A stretch of 35,712 nt of DNA from Synechococcus sp. CS-1330 (GTDB taxonomy: Bacteria > Cyanobacteriota > Cyanobacteriia > PCC-6307 > Cyanobiaceae): contig JAHLYR010000059.1 of assembly GCA_025128025.1 (NCBI GenBank), forward strand, positions 1 to 35,712, read 5' to 3'. A model generated the notes under the pieces. That model made no database searches, was not told where the DNA came from, and worked only from the letters and a program-made list of their open reading frames with translations. Below are positions 23,843 to 33,324 of the stretch, piece by piece. Position 1 is the stretch's first letter; each line of letters begins with the position of its first letter. The translations under genes and the position numbers were made by a program.

Positions 23843-25239
23843 GCGCCCAGGCGGCGGCTGTCAATGGCCTCAGCCACCATTGCCTTGGCGCCCACCACCT
23901 CGCCGATCAGGTCGTAGGTGTCGGCAGCGATGATGCGCACCGGCACCATGGTGCCTGGTGCTGCGCAAAGTCCGCCCTCACCTGGATGCACCTGCACTTC
24001 GCCATCCACCTCGGGGGCGAAGCGGGCGCAGCGGCCAAGCATCTCGCCGTTGCTGGGGTTCTCCTGCTCGATCAGCACATCCACGATGCGGCCCACCCAG
24101 GCGGCGTTGCGGGCGGCGGCGATCGGCTGCTGTAGGGCCATCAGACGGTCCTTGCGCTCTGCTGCCACCCCGGCGGGCACCTGATCCGGCAGATCGGCGG
24201 CGGTGGTGCCCTCCTCCGGTGAAAAGGTGAACACTCCCACGTGGTCGAACTGCTGCTCGGTCACGAAATCGAGCAGGTGTTGGAAGTGCTCTTCGCTCTC
24301 GCCAGGAAAGCCCACGATGAAGGTGGTGCGCAGCACCGACTCAGGCAGCTGTTCGCGGATCCGCCGCAGCACGCCGCCGGTTACGTCCGCTTGCCAGGGG
24401 CGGTTCATGGCCCGCAGCACCTCGGGGTGGCTGTGTTGCAGAGGCAGATCCAGATAGGGCAGCACGTTGGGCACCTCGCGGTAGGCCGTAAGCACTGCCT
24501 CGGTGAGGCCGGTGGGGTAGGCGTAGTGAACGCGGATCCAGGGGATTTCCACCTCCCCCAGGGCCCGCAGCAGCTCCGCCAGCTGGGGCTTGCCGGCCAG
24601 ATCGAGGCCGTAATTGGTGGTGATCTGGCTGATCAACACCAACTCCTTGACCCCCTGAGCCGCTAGCTGCTTCGCTTCAGCCACGATGCTCTCGATCGGG
24701 CGGGAGCGCTGATTGCCGCGCAGGTGGGGAATGATGCAGAAAGCACAGCGGTAGTCACAGCCCTCGGCCACCTTCAGGTAGGCCACGGCTTCGCTGGTGG
24801 TGCGGTAGCGGGGCAGGTGCTCATCGCCCACGAAGGTGGGGTTGGCGCTCACCTGATTGACCCGTTCGCCTGCCTCCACCCGCTCCAGCACGCTGACGAT
24901 GTGTTGGTAGTCGCCGGTGCCCACGATCGCCTTGGCTTCGGGAAGGCTTTCGAGTAGCTCCTCCTGGAAGTGCTGGGCCAGGCAGCCGGCGATGATCAGT
25001 TCTTTTCCCTGTTCGGCTAGCTCCACCAGGGTGCGCACCGACTCCTCTCTTGCTTCCTGGATGAAGCTGCAGGTGTTCACAACCACCAAAGTGGCGTCGC
25101 TTTCATCGGCACTGACGCCGTAGCCGGCCTCGGCTAGCAGACCCAGCATGTGCTCGGTGTCCACGCGGTTTTTTTCGCAGCCCAAGTGGGCAAATGCCAC
25201 GGTGGGCTTGGCTGCAGGAGCGTGGGTTTCCTGGGTCAC
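23839..25239 (-). CDS. rimO: Ribosomal protein S12 methylthiotransferase
   Basis: RimO is a radical SAM enzyme with two [4Fe-4S] clusters that methylthiolates a conserved Asp of ribosomal protein S12. The N-terminal cluster cysteines are in [30 protein letters not shown] and [10 protein letters not shown]. The radical SAM motif is [39 protein letters not shown] and [20 protein letters not shown] are typical, and a C-terminal TRAM domain ends [14 protein letters not shown]. Start GTG at 25239 gives 466 aa, the usual length. The open frame runs on to 25530, but that extension is basic low-complexity sequence overlapping the upstream divergent gene, so it is rejected. Confidence 0.94.
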   Translation of the reverse strand: MTQETHAPAAKPTVAFAHLGCEKNRVDTEHMLGLLAEAGYGVSADESDATLVVVNTCSFIQEAREESVRTLVELAEQGKELIIAGCLAQHFQEELLESLPEAKAIVGTGDYQHIVSVLERVEAGERVNQVSANPTFVGDEHLPRYRTTSEAVAYLKVAEGCDYRCAFCIIPHLRGNQRSRPIESIVAEAKQLAAQGVKELVLISQITTNYGLDLAGKPQLAELLRALGEVEIPWIRVHYAYPTGLTEAVLTAYREVPNVLPYLDLPLQHSHPEVLRAMNRPWQADVTGGVLRRIREQLPESVLRTTFIVGFPGESEEHFQHLLDFVTEQQFDHVGVFTFSPEEGTTAADLPDQVPAGVAAERKDRLMALQQPIAAARNAAWVGRIVDVLIEQENPSNGEMLGRCARFAPEVDGEVQVHPGEGGLCAAPGTMVPVRIIAADTYDLIGEVVGAKAMVAEAIDSRRLGA

Positions 25240-25339
25240 GGTTTTACCAGGGCAGAGATTCACCCTACGTTGCACGCTGACGGCACCCTGAAACCCTCGT
25301 TTGCGCCTGCCACAATCAGGCCAGCCTGGGCTACGACCC

Positions 25340-26266
25340 GTGACCTCAACCCGCCTCAGCCAGCGCCTTAGCTCCAGCCGGCGCCGTAGTGATCCAGCCC
25401 GCCGCTGGGCTCGGGTGGCCATGGCTGTATTGGCCACCATCGGCGCCATCGATACCGGCGCCATCACCCTGAAGCGCTGGGGTCTGCTGGGTCCGCTGAG
25501 TTGCCCTGGCGGAGCCGAGGGCTGCGACAAGGTGCTGAATAGCGCCTGGGGCAGCTTGTTTGGCCAGCCCCTGTCTTTGTTTGGCTGGCTGGCCTATGGG
25601 GCGGTGTTGCTGCTTGCTGTGCTGCCGCTGGTGCTGCGCGGCGACTCGAGAGCGGCCCTTGCTCAGCGCAGTTGGTGGGCCCTATTGCTGCTGAGTACGG
25701 GCATGGCCGTTTTCAGCCTGTTGTTGATGGGGTTGATGGTTCTGAAGATTCAGGCCTTCTGTTTCTTCTGCGTGCTCTCAGCGACTCTCAGCCTGAGCCT
25801 GCTAGTGATCAGCCTCGTGGGTGGGGAGTGGGAAGACCGCGGCCAGCTGGTGTTCCGGGCCGTGATCGTGGCCTTGTTGGTAGGCATGGTGGGCCTGGGT
25901 TGGGCGGCTTCTGTGGATCGCCCTGCCGCGGTCCGGGGGGCTGGGGTTCCTCCCGTAGTTGTGGCCACCAGTAGTCCAGAAGCAATTGCCCTGGCAGAGC
26001 ATCTCAGCCGCACCGGCGCAGTGATGTACACGGCCTACTGGTGCCCCCATTGCCATGAGCAGAAGGAGCTGTTCGGCAAGCAAGCCAGCGCCAAGTTGGG
26101 CCTGGTTGAGTGCGCTGCCGATGGCCAAAACAGCCAGAAGCCACTGTGCGACACCAAGGCAATTGAGGGCTTCCCCACCTGGGAGATCAACGGCAAGCTC
26201 GATTCTGGGGTTAAGTCCCTAGCTGATCTCGCCCGGCTTTCTGGTTACGCCGGCCCAGTGCCCTGA
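25340..26266 (+). CDS. VKOR-thioredoxin fusion (disulfide-bond-forming oxidoreductase)
   Basis: This is the cyanobacterial fusion of a vitamin K epoxide reductase domain with a periplasmic/lumenal thioredoxin domain. It makes disulfides in exported proteins and passes electrons to quinone, replacing DsbA/DsbB. The VKOR part (about 30-180) has four to five membrane helices, the loop cysteines in [16 protein letters not shown] and the active C-x2-C in [11 protein letters not shown]. The thioredoxin part carries the C-x2-C in [20 protein letters not shown] and the cis-Pro region [16 protein letters not shown] at 25340 (308 aa) is preferred to the longer frame from 25301. Its end overlaps convergent nadB by 22 bases. 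It would serve lumenal proteins such as those of PSII. Confidence 0.93.
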   Translation: MTSTRLSQRLSSSRRRSDPARRWARVAMAVLATIGAIDTGAITLKRWGLLGPLSCPGGAEGCDKVLNSAWGSLFGQPLSLFGWLAYGAVLLLAVLPLVLRGDSRAALAQRSWWALLLLSTGMAVFSLLLMGLMVLKIQAFCFFCVLSATLSLSLLVISLVGGEWEDRGQLVFRAVIVALLVGMVGLGWAASVDRPAAVRGAGVPPVVVATSSPEAIALAEHLSRTGAVMYTAYWCPHCHEQKELFGKQASAKLGLVECAADGQNSQKPLCDTKAIEGFPTWEINGKLDSGVKSLADLARLSGYAGPVP

Positions 26267-27915
26267 ACAGCGGCGGTGCTTGGGGATCGGTGCTGCTGTT
26301 GATCGGTGTGGCGCTGCCAAAAGGGCTGGGCATGGGGCGAATCGGTGCGGTGGTGTCCCCCCCGGCTCTCGTTGCGGAACAGGGCCGCTTCGATTAGCAG
26401 CTCGGTCAGCACCAGCCGTTGCTGCAGTTCCTGCAGCCGCCGCAGTGCGGGCACCGCCGCTGGCTCGAATTGGATGCTCTGGCCAGGCTCCACGATTTGT
26501 AGCTGCCGCCAGGCTTGGCTGGCTTCGAGCTGCCGACGCTGGCCCCGCAGTTGCTGCAGAGCGGGCCCCAGGGAGTGGCCATTGCGCTCTACCCCCGCCA
26601 CCTGCCAGCACAGATCCCGCAGGGCGCTGATCTGGGCCTCCAGGCTCTCTTTGGGGGGCAAGGGCAGCTGGGTTGTGGTCGGCGGCTCCCCTTGGTTGGC
26701 AGCGGTTGGCCTGCCGGGCGCCAGCTCGATTGTGCGGAGCTGGCGGGCAAACACCAGGCACTCCATCAGGGAGTTGCTGGCTAGCCGGTTGGCCCCGTGC
26801 ACGCCCGTGCAGGCCACTTCGCCTACGGCATAGAGGCCAGGCACGTTGGTGGCGGCTTGGAGATCGGTCCAAATGCCGCCCATCCAGTAGTGGGCTGCCG
26901 GGGCCACGGGGATCGGTTCTCGGGTGGGTTCCAGCCCGAGTTCGCGGCAGCGCCCCATGATCGTGGGGAATTGGCGCTCCAGACGCGGCAGTCCCACAGG
27001 CCGCAAATCCAGCCACAAATGGTCTACGTCTAGGGCCTGCATCCTTCTGGCCAGAGCGCGACTCACCGCATCCCTTGGGGCGAGATCTGCTCCCGGCAGC
27101 TGGGCCACCGGGCTGGCCCCCGACCCTTCCACCAGGCGGGCCCCTTCGCCGCGCACCGCCTCCGAGATCAGGAAGTGGGGCGCACCCGGCAGCATGAGGG
27201 CCGTGGGATGAAACTGCACAAACTCCAGATCGCGCAGTTTTGCGCCGGCTTGCCAGGCCATCACTACCCCGTCGCCGCTCGCCAGGCTGGGGTTGGTGGT
27301 GTGGGCGAAAAGGTGGCCTCCACCACCGGTGGCCAGCACCACCGCCCGGGCGGCAAGCCAGTGGAGGCGGTTTGCCTCAAGCACGGCCAGGCCCACACAG
27401 CGGCCCTGCTCCAACCAGAGTTGCCAGGCCACAACCCCCTTGCGCTGTTCGAGCCGGGGCCGGAGCAGAACCTCCCGTTCCAGGGCTTCCACCAGGGCAC
27501 CGCCGGTGCGGTCTTGGGCATGCAGCACCCTCCGGTGGCTGTGGGCGGCCTCCAGGGTTGTACTCAGATTTTCGCCATCGCGGTCGAAGGCCATGCCCAG
27601 CTCCAGCAGGCGCGCCACGCAGGCTGGAGCGTCATGCACGAGCCGCTCAACCGCCGCATGGTCACAGAGCCCGGCCCCCGCCACCAGGGTGTCGTCGATG
27701 TGGCTCTGAAAGCTGTCGTTTGGTCTTGTTACTGCGGCGATACCTCCCTGGGCCCAACGGCTGGCGGATCGTGGCTTGCTGCTGGGATCATTGTCCTTGC
27801 TCAGCAACAGCACCCGCAGATGGCTGGGCAGCTCCAGGCAGGCCATGAGCCCGGCTGCTCCGCTGCCAACCACCACCACATCCCAGGACTGCTCTGCCAT
27901 GGCGGCTGAAGACAT
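26245..27915 (-). CDS. nadB: L-aspartate oxidase
   Basis: NadB oxidises L-aspartate to iminoaspartate with FAD, the first step of de novo NAD synthesis; NadA uses the product. The 556-aa product shows the FAD motif DVVVVGSGAAGLMACLEL, then SASRWAQGGIAAVTRPNDSF, the substrate-region HSHRRVLHAQDRTGGALVEA, ALMLPGAPHFLISEAVRGEG and the late YWMGGIWTDL and ANRLASNSLMECLVFA. It is of the succinate dehydrogenase/fumarate reductase flavoprotein class; the HAQDRTGGA and spacing favour NadB over SdhA. ATG at 27915, with an inner ATG at 27900. Its C-terminal tail is Gln/His-rich (QQQHRSPSTAA). Confidence 0.93.
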   Translation of the reverse strand: MSSAAMAEQSWDVVVVGSGAAGLMACLELPSHLRVLLLSKDNDPSSKPRSASRWAQGGIAAVTRPNDSFQSHIDDTLVAGAGLCDHAAVERLVHDAPACVARLLELGMAFDRDGENLSTTLEAAHSHRRVLHAQDRTGGALVEALEREVLLRPRLEQRKGVVAWQLWLEQGRCVGLAVLEANRLHWLAARAVVLATGGGGHLFAHTTNPSLASGDGVVMAWQAGAKLRDLEFVQFHPTALMLPGAPHFLISEAVRGEGARLVEGSGASPVAQLPGADLAPRDAVSRALARRMQALDVDHLWLDLRPVGLPRLERQFPTIMGRCRELGLEPTREPIPVAPAAHYWMGGIWTDLQAATNVPGLYAVGEVACTGVHGANRLASNSLMECLVFARQLRTIELAPGRPTAANQGEPPTTTQLPLPPKESLEAQISALRDLCWQVAGVERNGHSLGPALQQLRGQRRQLEASQAWRQLQIVEPGQSIQFEPAAVPALRRLQELQQRLVLTELLIEAALFRNESRGGHHRTDSPHAQPFWQRHTDQQQHRSPSTAAVQGTGPA

Positions 27916-27933
27916 CCGACAAAGGTCGGCACT

Positions 27934-27965
27934 AAAAAAGCCGCCGGAAGGCCCCGACGGCTTTC
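27934..27965 (-). terminator. Rho-independent terminator of psbU
   Basis: On the minus strand a 10-bp stem (AAGCCGTCGG / CCGGCGGCTT, one G-T pair) is followed by a run of six T, 22 bases after the psbU stop. It separates psbU from nadB on the same strand. Confidence 0.88.
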
Positions 27966-27986
27966 AAGAGGAGTGAATTTTAGACT

Positions 27987-28364
27987 TCAGCGGTACTGGC
28001 CATCGTTGATGCGGTCATCACCTTCGTTGAGGGCGATGACTGCATCAGTGACGGTGAAGTTGTCCTTGTACTTGTTGAACAGTTCCTTTTGGCGATCGGT
28101 CAGATCGAGGTTCAGCACATCGTCAACGCTGGCGTAGGGGCCTCCCAGGACGATTTTGCCGGCCAGGGTCGGATACATGCCTGGATAATCCTGGAAGCGG
28201 CGCACCGAACAGTTGTTGAGGTCCACCTTGCCGGCTCGCTCGGCAATCTTGTCGTCGGCTTGGTTGCGACGATCGGCTGCGTAAGCCGGGGGTGGAATCA
28301 GCAACGTGATCAAGAGGCCGGCTAGCACAACCCCACTAATCAGCCAGGCAACCAGCCGTTTCAT
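27987..28364 (-). CDS. psbU: Photosystem II 12 kDa extrinsic protein PsbU
   Basis: PsbU is a lumenal extrinsic protein that shields the Mn4CaO5 cluster of PSII. The 125-aa precursor has a signal peptide (MKRLVAWLISGVVLAGLLIT, cleaved after AYA). The mature helix-hairpin-helix part is typical: KVDLNNCSVRRFQDYPGMYP, TLAGKIVLGGPYASVDDVLN, LTDRQKELFNKYKDNFTVTD and the ending NEGDDRINDGQYR. ATG at 28364 fits the signal peptide; the open frame to 28409 adds only a polar head. The Cys in LNNCS is unlike the Thr or Asn of most family members I recall. It has its own terminator. Confidence 0.95.
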   Translation of the reverse strand: MKRLVAWLISGVVLAGLLITLLIPPPAYAADRRNQADDKIAERAGKVDLNNCSVRRFQDYPGMYPTLAGKIVLGGPYASVDDVLNLDLTDRQKELFNKYKDNFTVTDAVIALNEGDDRINDGQYR

Positions 28365-28475
28365 CACGTCACTCCGTTGAACTACGGGAAGGGAGGCGAC
28401 ATCGGTCACCGGGAATCCAACGTTACAGAGCCATGCCGGAATCTCTACCTGTAGCCCTCCAGGATTTGCAGTTCT

Positions 28476-29210
28476 TCAGATCAGGCCGCTGAGGCTCGGG
28501 GCCCCAAGGGCGGCCAGCAGGAAAAGGGCATCTACAGCCAAGGTTGTGGCCAAAGCTGCGCTGGTTATGCGTCCCACCTCGCCCAAGCCCCAGAGCCAGC
28601 GGCAGGCTTGAACCAGCACAGCAGCGCAGAGCACAACCAACACCAGGCTTTGGGGGGCAAGAACTTGCTGGGCGGCAGCTTGCAGAAGCAGGGGTGCCTC
28701 GGTGCTTCCCGCATTGAGGATTAGGGGCCAGGAGGGCATCAGCCCGGTGCCGGCTATGGCTGCATCAGTGGCTGCCGTACCAAGCAGGGACCCTAAGTAG
28801 AAACCGCAGGCAACTTTCCAGCGGCTCTGCAGTCCTGCCAGAGCCAGAGGCAGGGCAAAGGCCTCGATGGGTAGGTGCCACACCGGATGGAGCCGGCACC
28901 AGCCCCAAAACAGGCTGCCTGCCAACCAGCTGCCGCAGAAACCAACCAGCAATTCCCCGGCTCGACTGGCTCGGGGATTGGGGTGCCGACTCAGTGCCAG
29001 CGCCAGGCCAAGCAGGGGCACTGTGAATATCGCCGCACTGAAGGGTGCTAGCCGCACCCAGGGGGCCTGGAGGAAAACTGGGAGGGTGACCAAAAACCCG
29101 CTGATCAGGCTCAGGCCAGGGTTGCGGCACACCTGCAGCAACGCACGCAGCGAAGGGAAGGCCGGGCAGCCTGCCGGGGCTATTGCGCTGGGAGGAGCCC
29201 CGACCACCAA
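28476..29210 (-). CDS. DUF3120-family membrane protein
   Basis: A 244-aa polytopic membrane protein with about six or seven hydrophobic segments. Landmarks of the DUF3120 cyanobacterial family are PGLSLISGFLVTLPVFLQAP, WVRLAPFSAAIFTVPLLGLA, and GSWLAGSLFWGWCRLHPVWH with LPIEAFALPLALAG. In mid-protein there is CGFYLGSLLGTAATDAAIAG. Function is unknown. The frame opens with TTG 29210 and GTG 29207; either could start it. It lies 111 bases upstream of psbU on the same strand and diverges from uppP. Confidence 0.83.
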   Translation of the reverse strand: MVVGAPPSAIAPAGCPAFPSLRALLQVCRNPGLSLISGFLVTLPVFLQAPWVRLAPFSAAIFTVPLLGLALALSRHPNPRASRAGELLVGFCGSWLAGSLFWGWCRLHPVWHLPIEAFALPLALAGLQSRWKVACGFYLGSLLGTAATDAAIAGTGLMPSWPLILNAGSTEAPLLLQAAAQQVLAPQSLVLVVLCAAVLVQACRWLWGLGEVGRITSAALATTLAVDALFLLAALGAPSLSGLI

Positions 29211-29291
29211 AATTGTGAAGAAAGATGCGCAACCTTAAGGGTTCAAGCGGGTGGGCGCGCCATAGGGTCGCTGCAGCTCGTCTTGCCCGCG

Positions 29292-30170
29292 ATGTTGTCC
29301 GCTGCCATGCCAAACCTGCCTGTTGCGGTGATCGGTTTCTGGGAAGCCTGCTTTCGGTCCTTGGTGCTGGGGGTTTTGCAGGGGCTGACGGAGTTTTTAC
29401 CGATCAGCAGCACCGCCCACCTCAAGGTGGTGCCGGTGTTGCTCGGCTGGGGCGATCCTGGGGTGGCGGTCACGGCGGTGATTCAGCTGGGCAGCATCGC
29501 GGCGGTGCTGGCGTATTTCCGCTCAGACCTGGCTGAAGTGATCAGGGGTGTGGGCCGGGCCTGCCGTCACGGTCAGTGGGGCGACCCCTCCGCTCGCATG
29601 GGCGTCGCCATTGCCCTCGGCACCTTGCCGATTGTGTTTGCCGGTTTGGCTTTGAAACTTTGGGTGCCCGATTACGACAACTCGCCGCTGCGAAGCATGG
29701 CCTCGATTGCGGTCGTGTCGATCGTGATGGCCCTGTTGCTGGCTCTGGCTGAGCTGGTGGGTAGTCGTCGCCGCGAGCTGGTTGATGTGCAACCCCGTGA
29801 TGGTGTCTGGGTCGGCCTGGCTCAGGCCCTGGCTCTGGTGCCAGGCGTTTCCCGTTCGGGCAGCACCCTCACTGCCGCTTTGTTTGACAGCTGGCAGCGC
29901 CCTGCTGCAGCCCGCTTCTCCTTTTTGTTGGGCATTCCGGCAATCACCCTGGCTGGGCTGGTGTCGCTCAAGGAGGCATTCAGTGCGCCAACTGGTGGCG
30001 GCGCCGTGCCCTTGCTTGTGGGAATCGTTGCCGCTGCGGTGGTGTCCTGGTTGGCGATTGCCTGGTTGCTGCGCTTTCTGCAAACGAACAGCACCTGGGT
30101 ATTTGTCGCCTATCGCCTGGTCTTCGGGGTTGGCATATTGATTTGGCTTGGCGCCAGGATGGGAGTCTGA
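29292..30170 (+). CDS. uppP: Undecaprenyl-diphosphate phosphatase
   Basis: UppP (BacA) recycles the lipid carrier undecaprenyl diphosphate to the monophosphate used for peptidoglycan and O-antigen assembly. The two active-site motifs are clear: LGVLQGLTEFLPISSTAHL near residue 28, with the catalytic Glu and the Ser/His, and LVPGVSRSGSTLTAALF near 180, with the Arg. About eight membrane helices follow the family layout (for example GIPAITLAGLVSLKEA and VSWLAIAWLLRFLQ). ATG at 29292 gives 292 aa; TTG 29283 and ATG 29307 are alternatives. It heads a five-gene run. Confidence 0.93.
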   Translation: MLSAAMPNLPVAVIGFWEACFRSLVLGVLQGLTEFLPISSTAHLKVVPVLLGWGDPGVAVTAVIQLGSIAAVLAYFRSDLAEVIRGVGRACRHGQWGDPSARMGVAIALGTLPIVFAGLALKLWVPDYDNSPLRSMASIAVVSIVMALLLALAELVGSRRRELVDVQPRDGVWVGLAQALALVPGVSRSGSTLTAALFDSWQRPAAARFSFLLGIPAITLAGLVSLKEAFSAPTGGGAVPLLVGIVAAAVVSWLAIAWLLRFLQTNSTWVFVAYRLVFGVGILIWLGARMGV

Positions 30171-30192
30171 ATACTTAGCAGCCCCAGACGCC

Positions 30193-31596
30193 GTGTGGAA
30201 TGAGCCCTCTGCGGGGATTGCCCTGGCTGCCCTCGATGGCAGCTCGCCAGGGGCGGTGCGCTTACCGGCCCCTGCCGTGGTCGCTTCGGTGGAGCCTGGT
30301 TCGATCGCTGAGGAGTTGGGCTTTCAGCCGGGCGATCGCCTGCTCAGCATCAATGGCAAGCGCCCGCGGGATCTGATCGATGTTCAGATGTTGGTGGGAG
30401 AGGAAGAGCTCACCTTGGAAGTTGAAGATCCCGATGGATCACTGCATACGATTGAGTTGGAGAAGGATCTCGACGAGGGTCTGGGCTTGGGATTCACCGA
30501 AGCTCTGTTCGATGGCCTCAAGCAGTGCAACAACGCCTGTCCGTTCTGCTTCATCGACCAGCAGCCACCGGGTCGCCGCAGCAGTCTCTACCTAAAGGAT
30601 GACGATTACCGGCTCAGTTTCCTTTACGGCTCCTACCTAACACTCACCAATCTCACCGCCGCTGATTGGCAGCGGATCGAGGAACAGCGGCTTTCGCCCT
30701 TGTTCGTCTCGGTCCATGCCACCGAGCCTGAGCTGCGCAGCCGTTTGCTAGTCAATCCTCGGGCCGCTCTGCTGCTGGATCAGCTTGGCTGGTTCGCCCA
30801 GCGCGATTTGCAGATCCACGCCCAAGTGGTGGTGTGCCCGGGTATCAACGATGGCTCGGCCTTACTGCGAACCTTGCAGGATTTGGCCCGATTTGGCAGT
30901 GGCGACTGGCCCGCGGTGCTCTCCGTGGCAGTGGTGCCCGTGGGGCTTACCCGTTTTCGTCCCGACGGCGATGCTCTCGTACCCGTAGATCGCCAGTCTG
31001 CCCGCCAGGTAATCGCCTTGGTGGAGCCCCTGCAGCAGGGCTTTCAGCGGGATCTGGGTAGTCGTTTCGTTTGGTTGTCCGATGAGTGGTATCTGATGGC
31101 GGGGCTGCCGCTCCCCCCCCGGGCTGATTATGAGGATCTACCCCAGCAGGAAAACGGCGTGGGCAGCATTCGCGCTTTTATTGAGGCTCTTGAGCTCGCC
31201 ACCAGGAAGCTGCCCAAGGCCTTGGCCAGGCCGCGGCGGCTGAGCTGGGTGGTGGGCCAACTGGTGGCCGAAGCCCTCGAGCCAGTGGTGGCCAGGCTTA
31301 ATGCGGTTGAGGGGCTTGAGCTGATTTTGCATGGCTTGCCTAGCCCTTATTGGGGACAGGAGCAGGTGGTTACTGGTCTGCTGACCGGCTCTGATCTGCT
31401 TACGGGCTTGGCTGGCTTGGATTTGGGCGAGGCTTTGCTGCTGCCAGCTGTGGTGCTGCGCCAGGGCGAACCGGTATTCCTCGACGACCTCCGCCTGGCT
31501 GAGGTCGAGGCCCAGCTGCCTGTGCCTGTCCAGCTGCTGCAGGGTGCAGACGACCTTGTGGCCTCATGTTTGGCCAATCTTCCATTACCTTCCTAG
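30193..31596 (+). CDS. TIGR03279-type radical SAM/DUF512 protein
   Basis: A protein of the DUF512/TIGR03279 family, described as a putative cyanobacterial FeS oxidoreductase. A PDZ-like head (APAVVASVEPGSIAEELGFQ, then PGDRLLSINGKRPRDLID) covers about 25-75. Then comes an FeS cysteine cluster C-x3-C-x2-C in KQCNNACPFCFIDQQPPG, followed by SLYLKDDDYRLSFLYGSYLT and LSPLFVSVHATEPELRSRLL of the radical SAM-like core. The C-terminal half is DUF512 (VVPVGLTRFRPDGDALVPV, WLSDEWYLMAGLPLP, LDDLRLAEVEAQL). The substrate is unknown. GTG at 30193 gives 467 aa; the upstream frame to 30148 overlaps uppP and lacks family character. Confidence 0.9.
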   Translation: MWNEPSAGIALAALDGSSPGAVRLPAPAVVASVEPGSIAEELGFQPGDRLLSINGKRPRDLIDVQMLVGEEELTLEVEDPDGSLHTIELEKDLDEGLGLGFTEALFDGLKQCNNACPFCFIDQQPPGRRSSLYLKDDDYRLSFLYGSYLTLTNLTAADWQRIEEQRLSPLFVSVHATEPELRSRLLVNPRAALLLDQLGWFAQRDLQIHAQVVVCPGINDGSALLRTLQDLARFGSGDWPAVLSVAVVPVGLTRFRPDGDALVPVDRQSARQVIALVEPLQQGFQRDLGSRFVWLSDEWYLMAGLPLPPRADYEDLPQQENGVGSIRAFIEALELATRKLPKALARPRRLSWVVGQLVAEALEPVVARLNAVEGLELILHGLPSPYWGQEQVVTGLLTGSDLLTGLAGLDLGEALLLPAVVLRQGEPVFLDDLRLAEVEAQLPVPVQLLQGADDLVASCLANLPLPS

Positions 31597-31622
31597 GGTA
31601 TGAAAATAAAGTTGTTTTTAGC

Positions 31623-33320
31623 GTGGTCAATTTCACTTCCCGTATAGCTCTGCTTTGCCTGCTGGGGTCCCCTTTGCTGTCCTTTGCAGTCCAAGCTCAG
31701 GAGAAGCCAGCCCCTGCTGCTTCCCAGGCGGATTTGACTTTGCCCATGCCTCAACCGTTGCCACTGGCGCCAGAAGCGCTTCGCGGCGACTCGACTACCA
31801 AGCTGCGGGGCTATCGGCCACGCCTTAACCCAACCCTCGTGACTCCGGCAGCCACCAAGCTGGCTCCTGGGCTTGAGAATCTGCCAGCGCCCGCCTCCTT
31901 GGCTCTGCCGGTCAAGCCTGAGCAAGTGCGAATAACAGAGTTGCGCCCGCTGGGCTTGGTTGAAGTAGAAAACCTTGCCGAGGTAAACAATCCCAATCTC
32001 AAGGCGATTGCCAGCCAGGTAGATCAGGCGCAGAGTAATCTACGTGCCCAGATCTCGCAGTGGTATCCCAATCTTAATCTCGAGGCAGCCTCTGCTCCCG
32101 CCTACACCACTGGACAAGCAAGGTCCGTTGGTGCCAATGGGAGCGTTACAAATTCCACTACCGACCGTTGGGACTTTGGCCTTGCGCTCACTGCCCAGTG
32201 GTCTCTGATTAATCCTCAGCGGGTGCCGACGATCGCCGCGGCCCGGGATCAATTTGAGAAGGCTAAGTTCCAATATGTAATTGCCCTGCGGGATCTGCGC
32301 CTGCAGACAGCATCTGCATATTTTGACCTCCAGCAGTCTGACGACCAAGTGCGAATCGGTCAAGAGTCAGTGCGTGCTTCGATAGTTAGCCTGAGAGATT
32401 CTAAAGCTCGTTTCCAAGCTGGTGTCGCCACCAAGCTAGAAGTTCTTGAAGCTGAAACTCAGCTATCTCGCGACCAGCAGCTCTTAACAAATTCCCTGGC
32501 GGCCCAGGCAATTGCTAGACGCACGCTAGCAGCTCTTTTAGATCTTCCCCAAAACGTAACCCCAACCGCTAAAGATCCGGCGAGGGTGTTTGGTCTTTGG
32601 CAGCCCTCGCTGCAGGAAAGTATTGTTGCGGCCTACACCTTCCGGGAGGAGTTGGATCAGGCCTTGCTCGATATCTCTATAGCTAATAGCCAGGCAAACG
32701 CAGCTTTAGGTGCTGTTCAACCCTTTCTAAATATATTCGCTGGTTTTTCGGGTAATGTTTTCGACGGGAATGATCCAGTTATAGTGGCCCAGCCGGGCGC
32801 TGAGGGCAGTAATTACGACACTGCCATAGGCGTCAATCTGAGCTGGCGCCTCTTTGATGGCGGTGCGGCTGCGGCCCAATCACGGCAAAACAAGCAGCTT
32901 GCCCAAGAAAATACTTTTCGCTTCTCCCAGCGTCGAGATGGCATTCGCCAGGAGGTTGAGACTAGTTTCTATGAACTCGAGAAAAATAATCGCAACATTG
33001 TCACTACTTCTAGGGAGGTGATTTCAGCCCGTGAATCCCTGCGCCTAGCTCGTCTGCGCTTCCAGGCTGGTGTGACAACCCAGCGAGAGGTGGTGGACAA
33101 CCAGCGAGATCTCACCCAGGCAGAGGTGCGCTTTTCCAATTCCATCACCGATTACAACAAGCGCCTTGCCGAGCTGCGCCGCCGCACGGGCCTAGATCAA
33201 GTAGCTGGTTGCACGCCTAGGTCCTTACCGCCAATCAAGCCTGCCGACGCTTCAGATGTTCCCGTCGAACCCACACCCCTGATTCCTGCCTGCCAGGCCG
33301 CTGCCCAGGGAGCCGTCTGA
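31623..33320 (+). CDS. TolC-family outer-membrane protein
   Basis: An outer-membrane efflux channel subunit of the TolC/OEP family, used by type I secretion and multidrug export. A signal peptide (MVNFTSRIALLCLLGSPLLS, then FAVQA-QEK) is followed by a Pro/Ala-rich segment of about 100 residues typical of cyanobacterial members. Two OEP repeats follow: NNPNLKAIASQVDQAQSNLR, LQTASAYFDLQQSDDQVRIG and RFQAGVATKLEVLEAETQL in the first; NKQLAQENTFRFSQRRDGIR, ESLRLARLRFQAGVTTQREV and VDNQRDLTQAEVRFSN in the second. GTG 31623 gives 565 aa; an ATG at 31566 in the same frame would add 19 residues and overlap the upstream gene. It follows the DUF512 gene by 26 bases and precedes the PucC gene by 4. Confidence 0.92.
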   Translation: MVNFTSRIALLCLLGSPLLSFAVQAQEKPAPAASQADLTLPMPQPLPLAPEALRGDSTTKLRGYRPRLNPTLVTPAATKLAPGLENLPAPASLALPVKPEQVRITELRPLGLVEVENLAEVNNPNLKAIASQVDQAQSNLRAQISQWYPNLNLEAASAPAYTTGQARSVGANGSVTNSTTDRWDFGLALTAQWSLINPQRVPTIAAARDQFEKAKFQYVIALRDLRLQTASAYFDLQQSDDQVRIGQESVRASIVSLRDSKARFQAGVATKLEVLEAETQLSRDQQLLTNSLAAQAIARRTLAALLDLPQNVTPTAKDPARVFGLWQPSLQESIVAAYTFREELDQALLDISIANSQANAALGAVQPFLNIFAGFSGNVFDGNDPVIVAQPGAEGSNYDTAIGVNLSWRLFDGGAAAAQSRQNKQLAQENTFRFSQRRDGIRQEVETSFYELEKNNRNIVTTSREVISARESLRLARLRFQAGVTTQREVVDNQRDLTQAEVRFSNSITDYNKRLAELRRRTGLDQVAGCTPRSLPPIKPADASDVPVEPTPLIPACQAAAQGAV

Positions 33321-33324
33321 CGCC

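Noticed and set aside
25240-25530. N-terminal extension of rimO to 25530
   Set aside because: The extra 97 residues are basic and low-complexity and overlap the divergent VKOR gene; RimO family length and the AHLGCEKN head fit the 25239 start.
11289-30339. HIP1 octamers (GCGATCGC) as a signature
   Set aside because: I noticed at least four (11289, 11673, 13425, 30332). That is only slightly above what a 60% GC sequence of this size would give by chance, far below HIP1-rich cyanobacteria.
31600-31647. Short frame MKIKLFLAWSISLPV as an alternative TolC start
   Set aside because: It ends in a stop after 15 codons in another frame; the TolC frame already has a full signal peptide from GTG 31623. 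A frameshift would be needed to join them and is not required.
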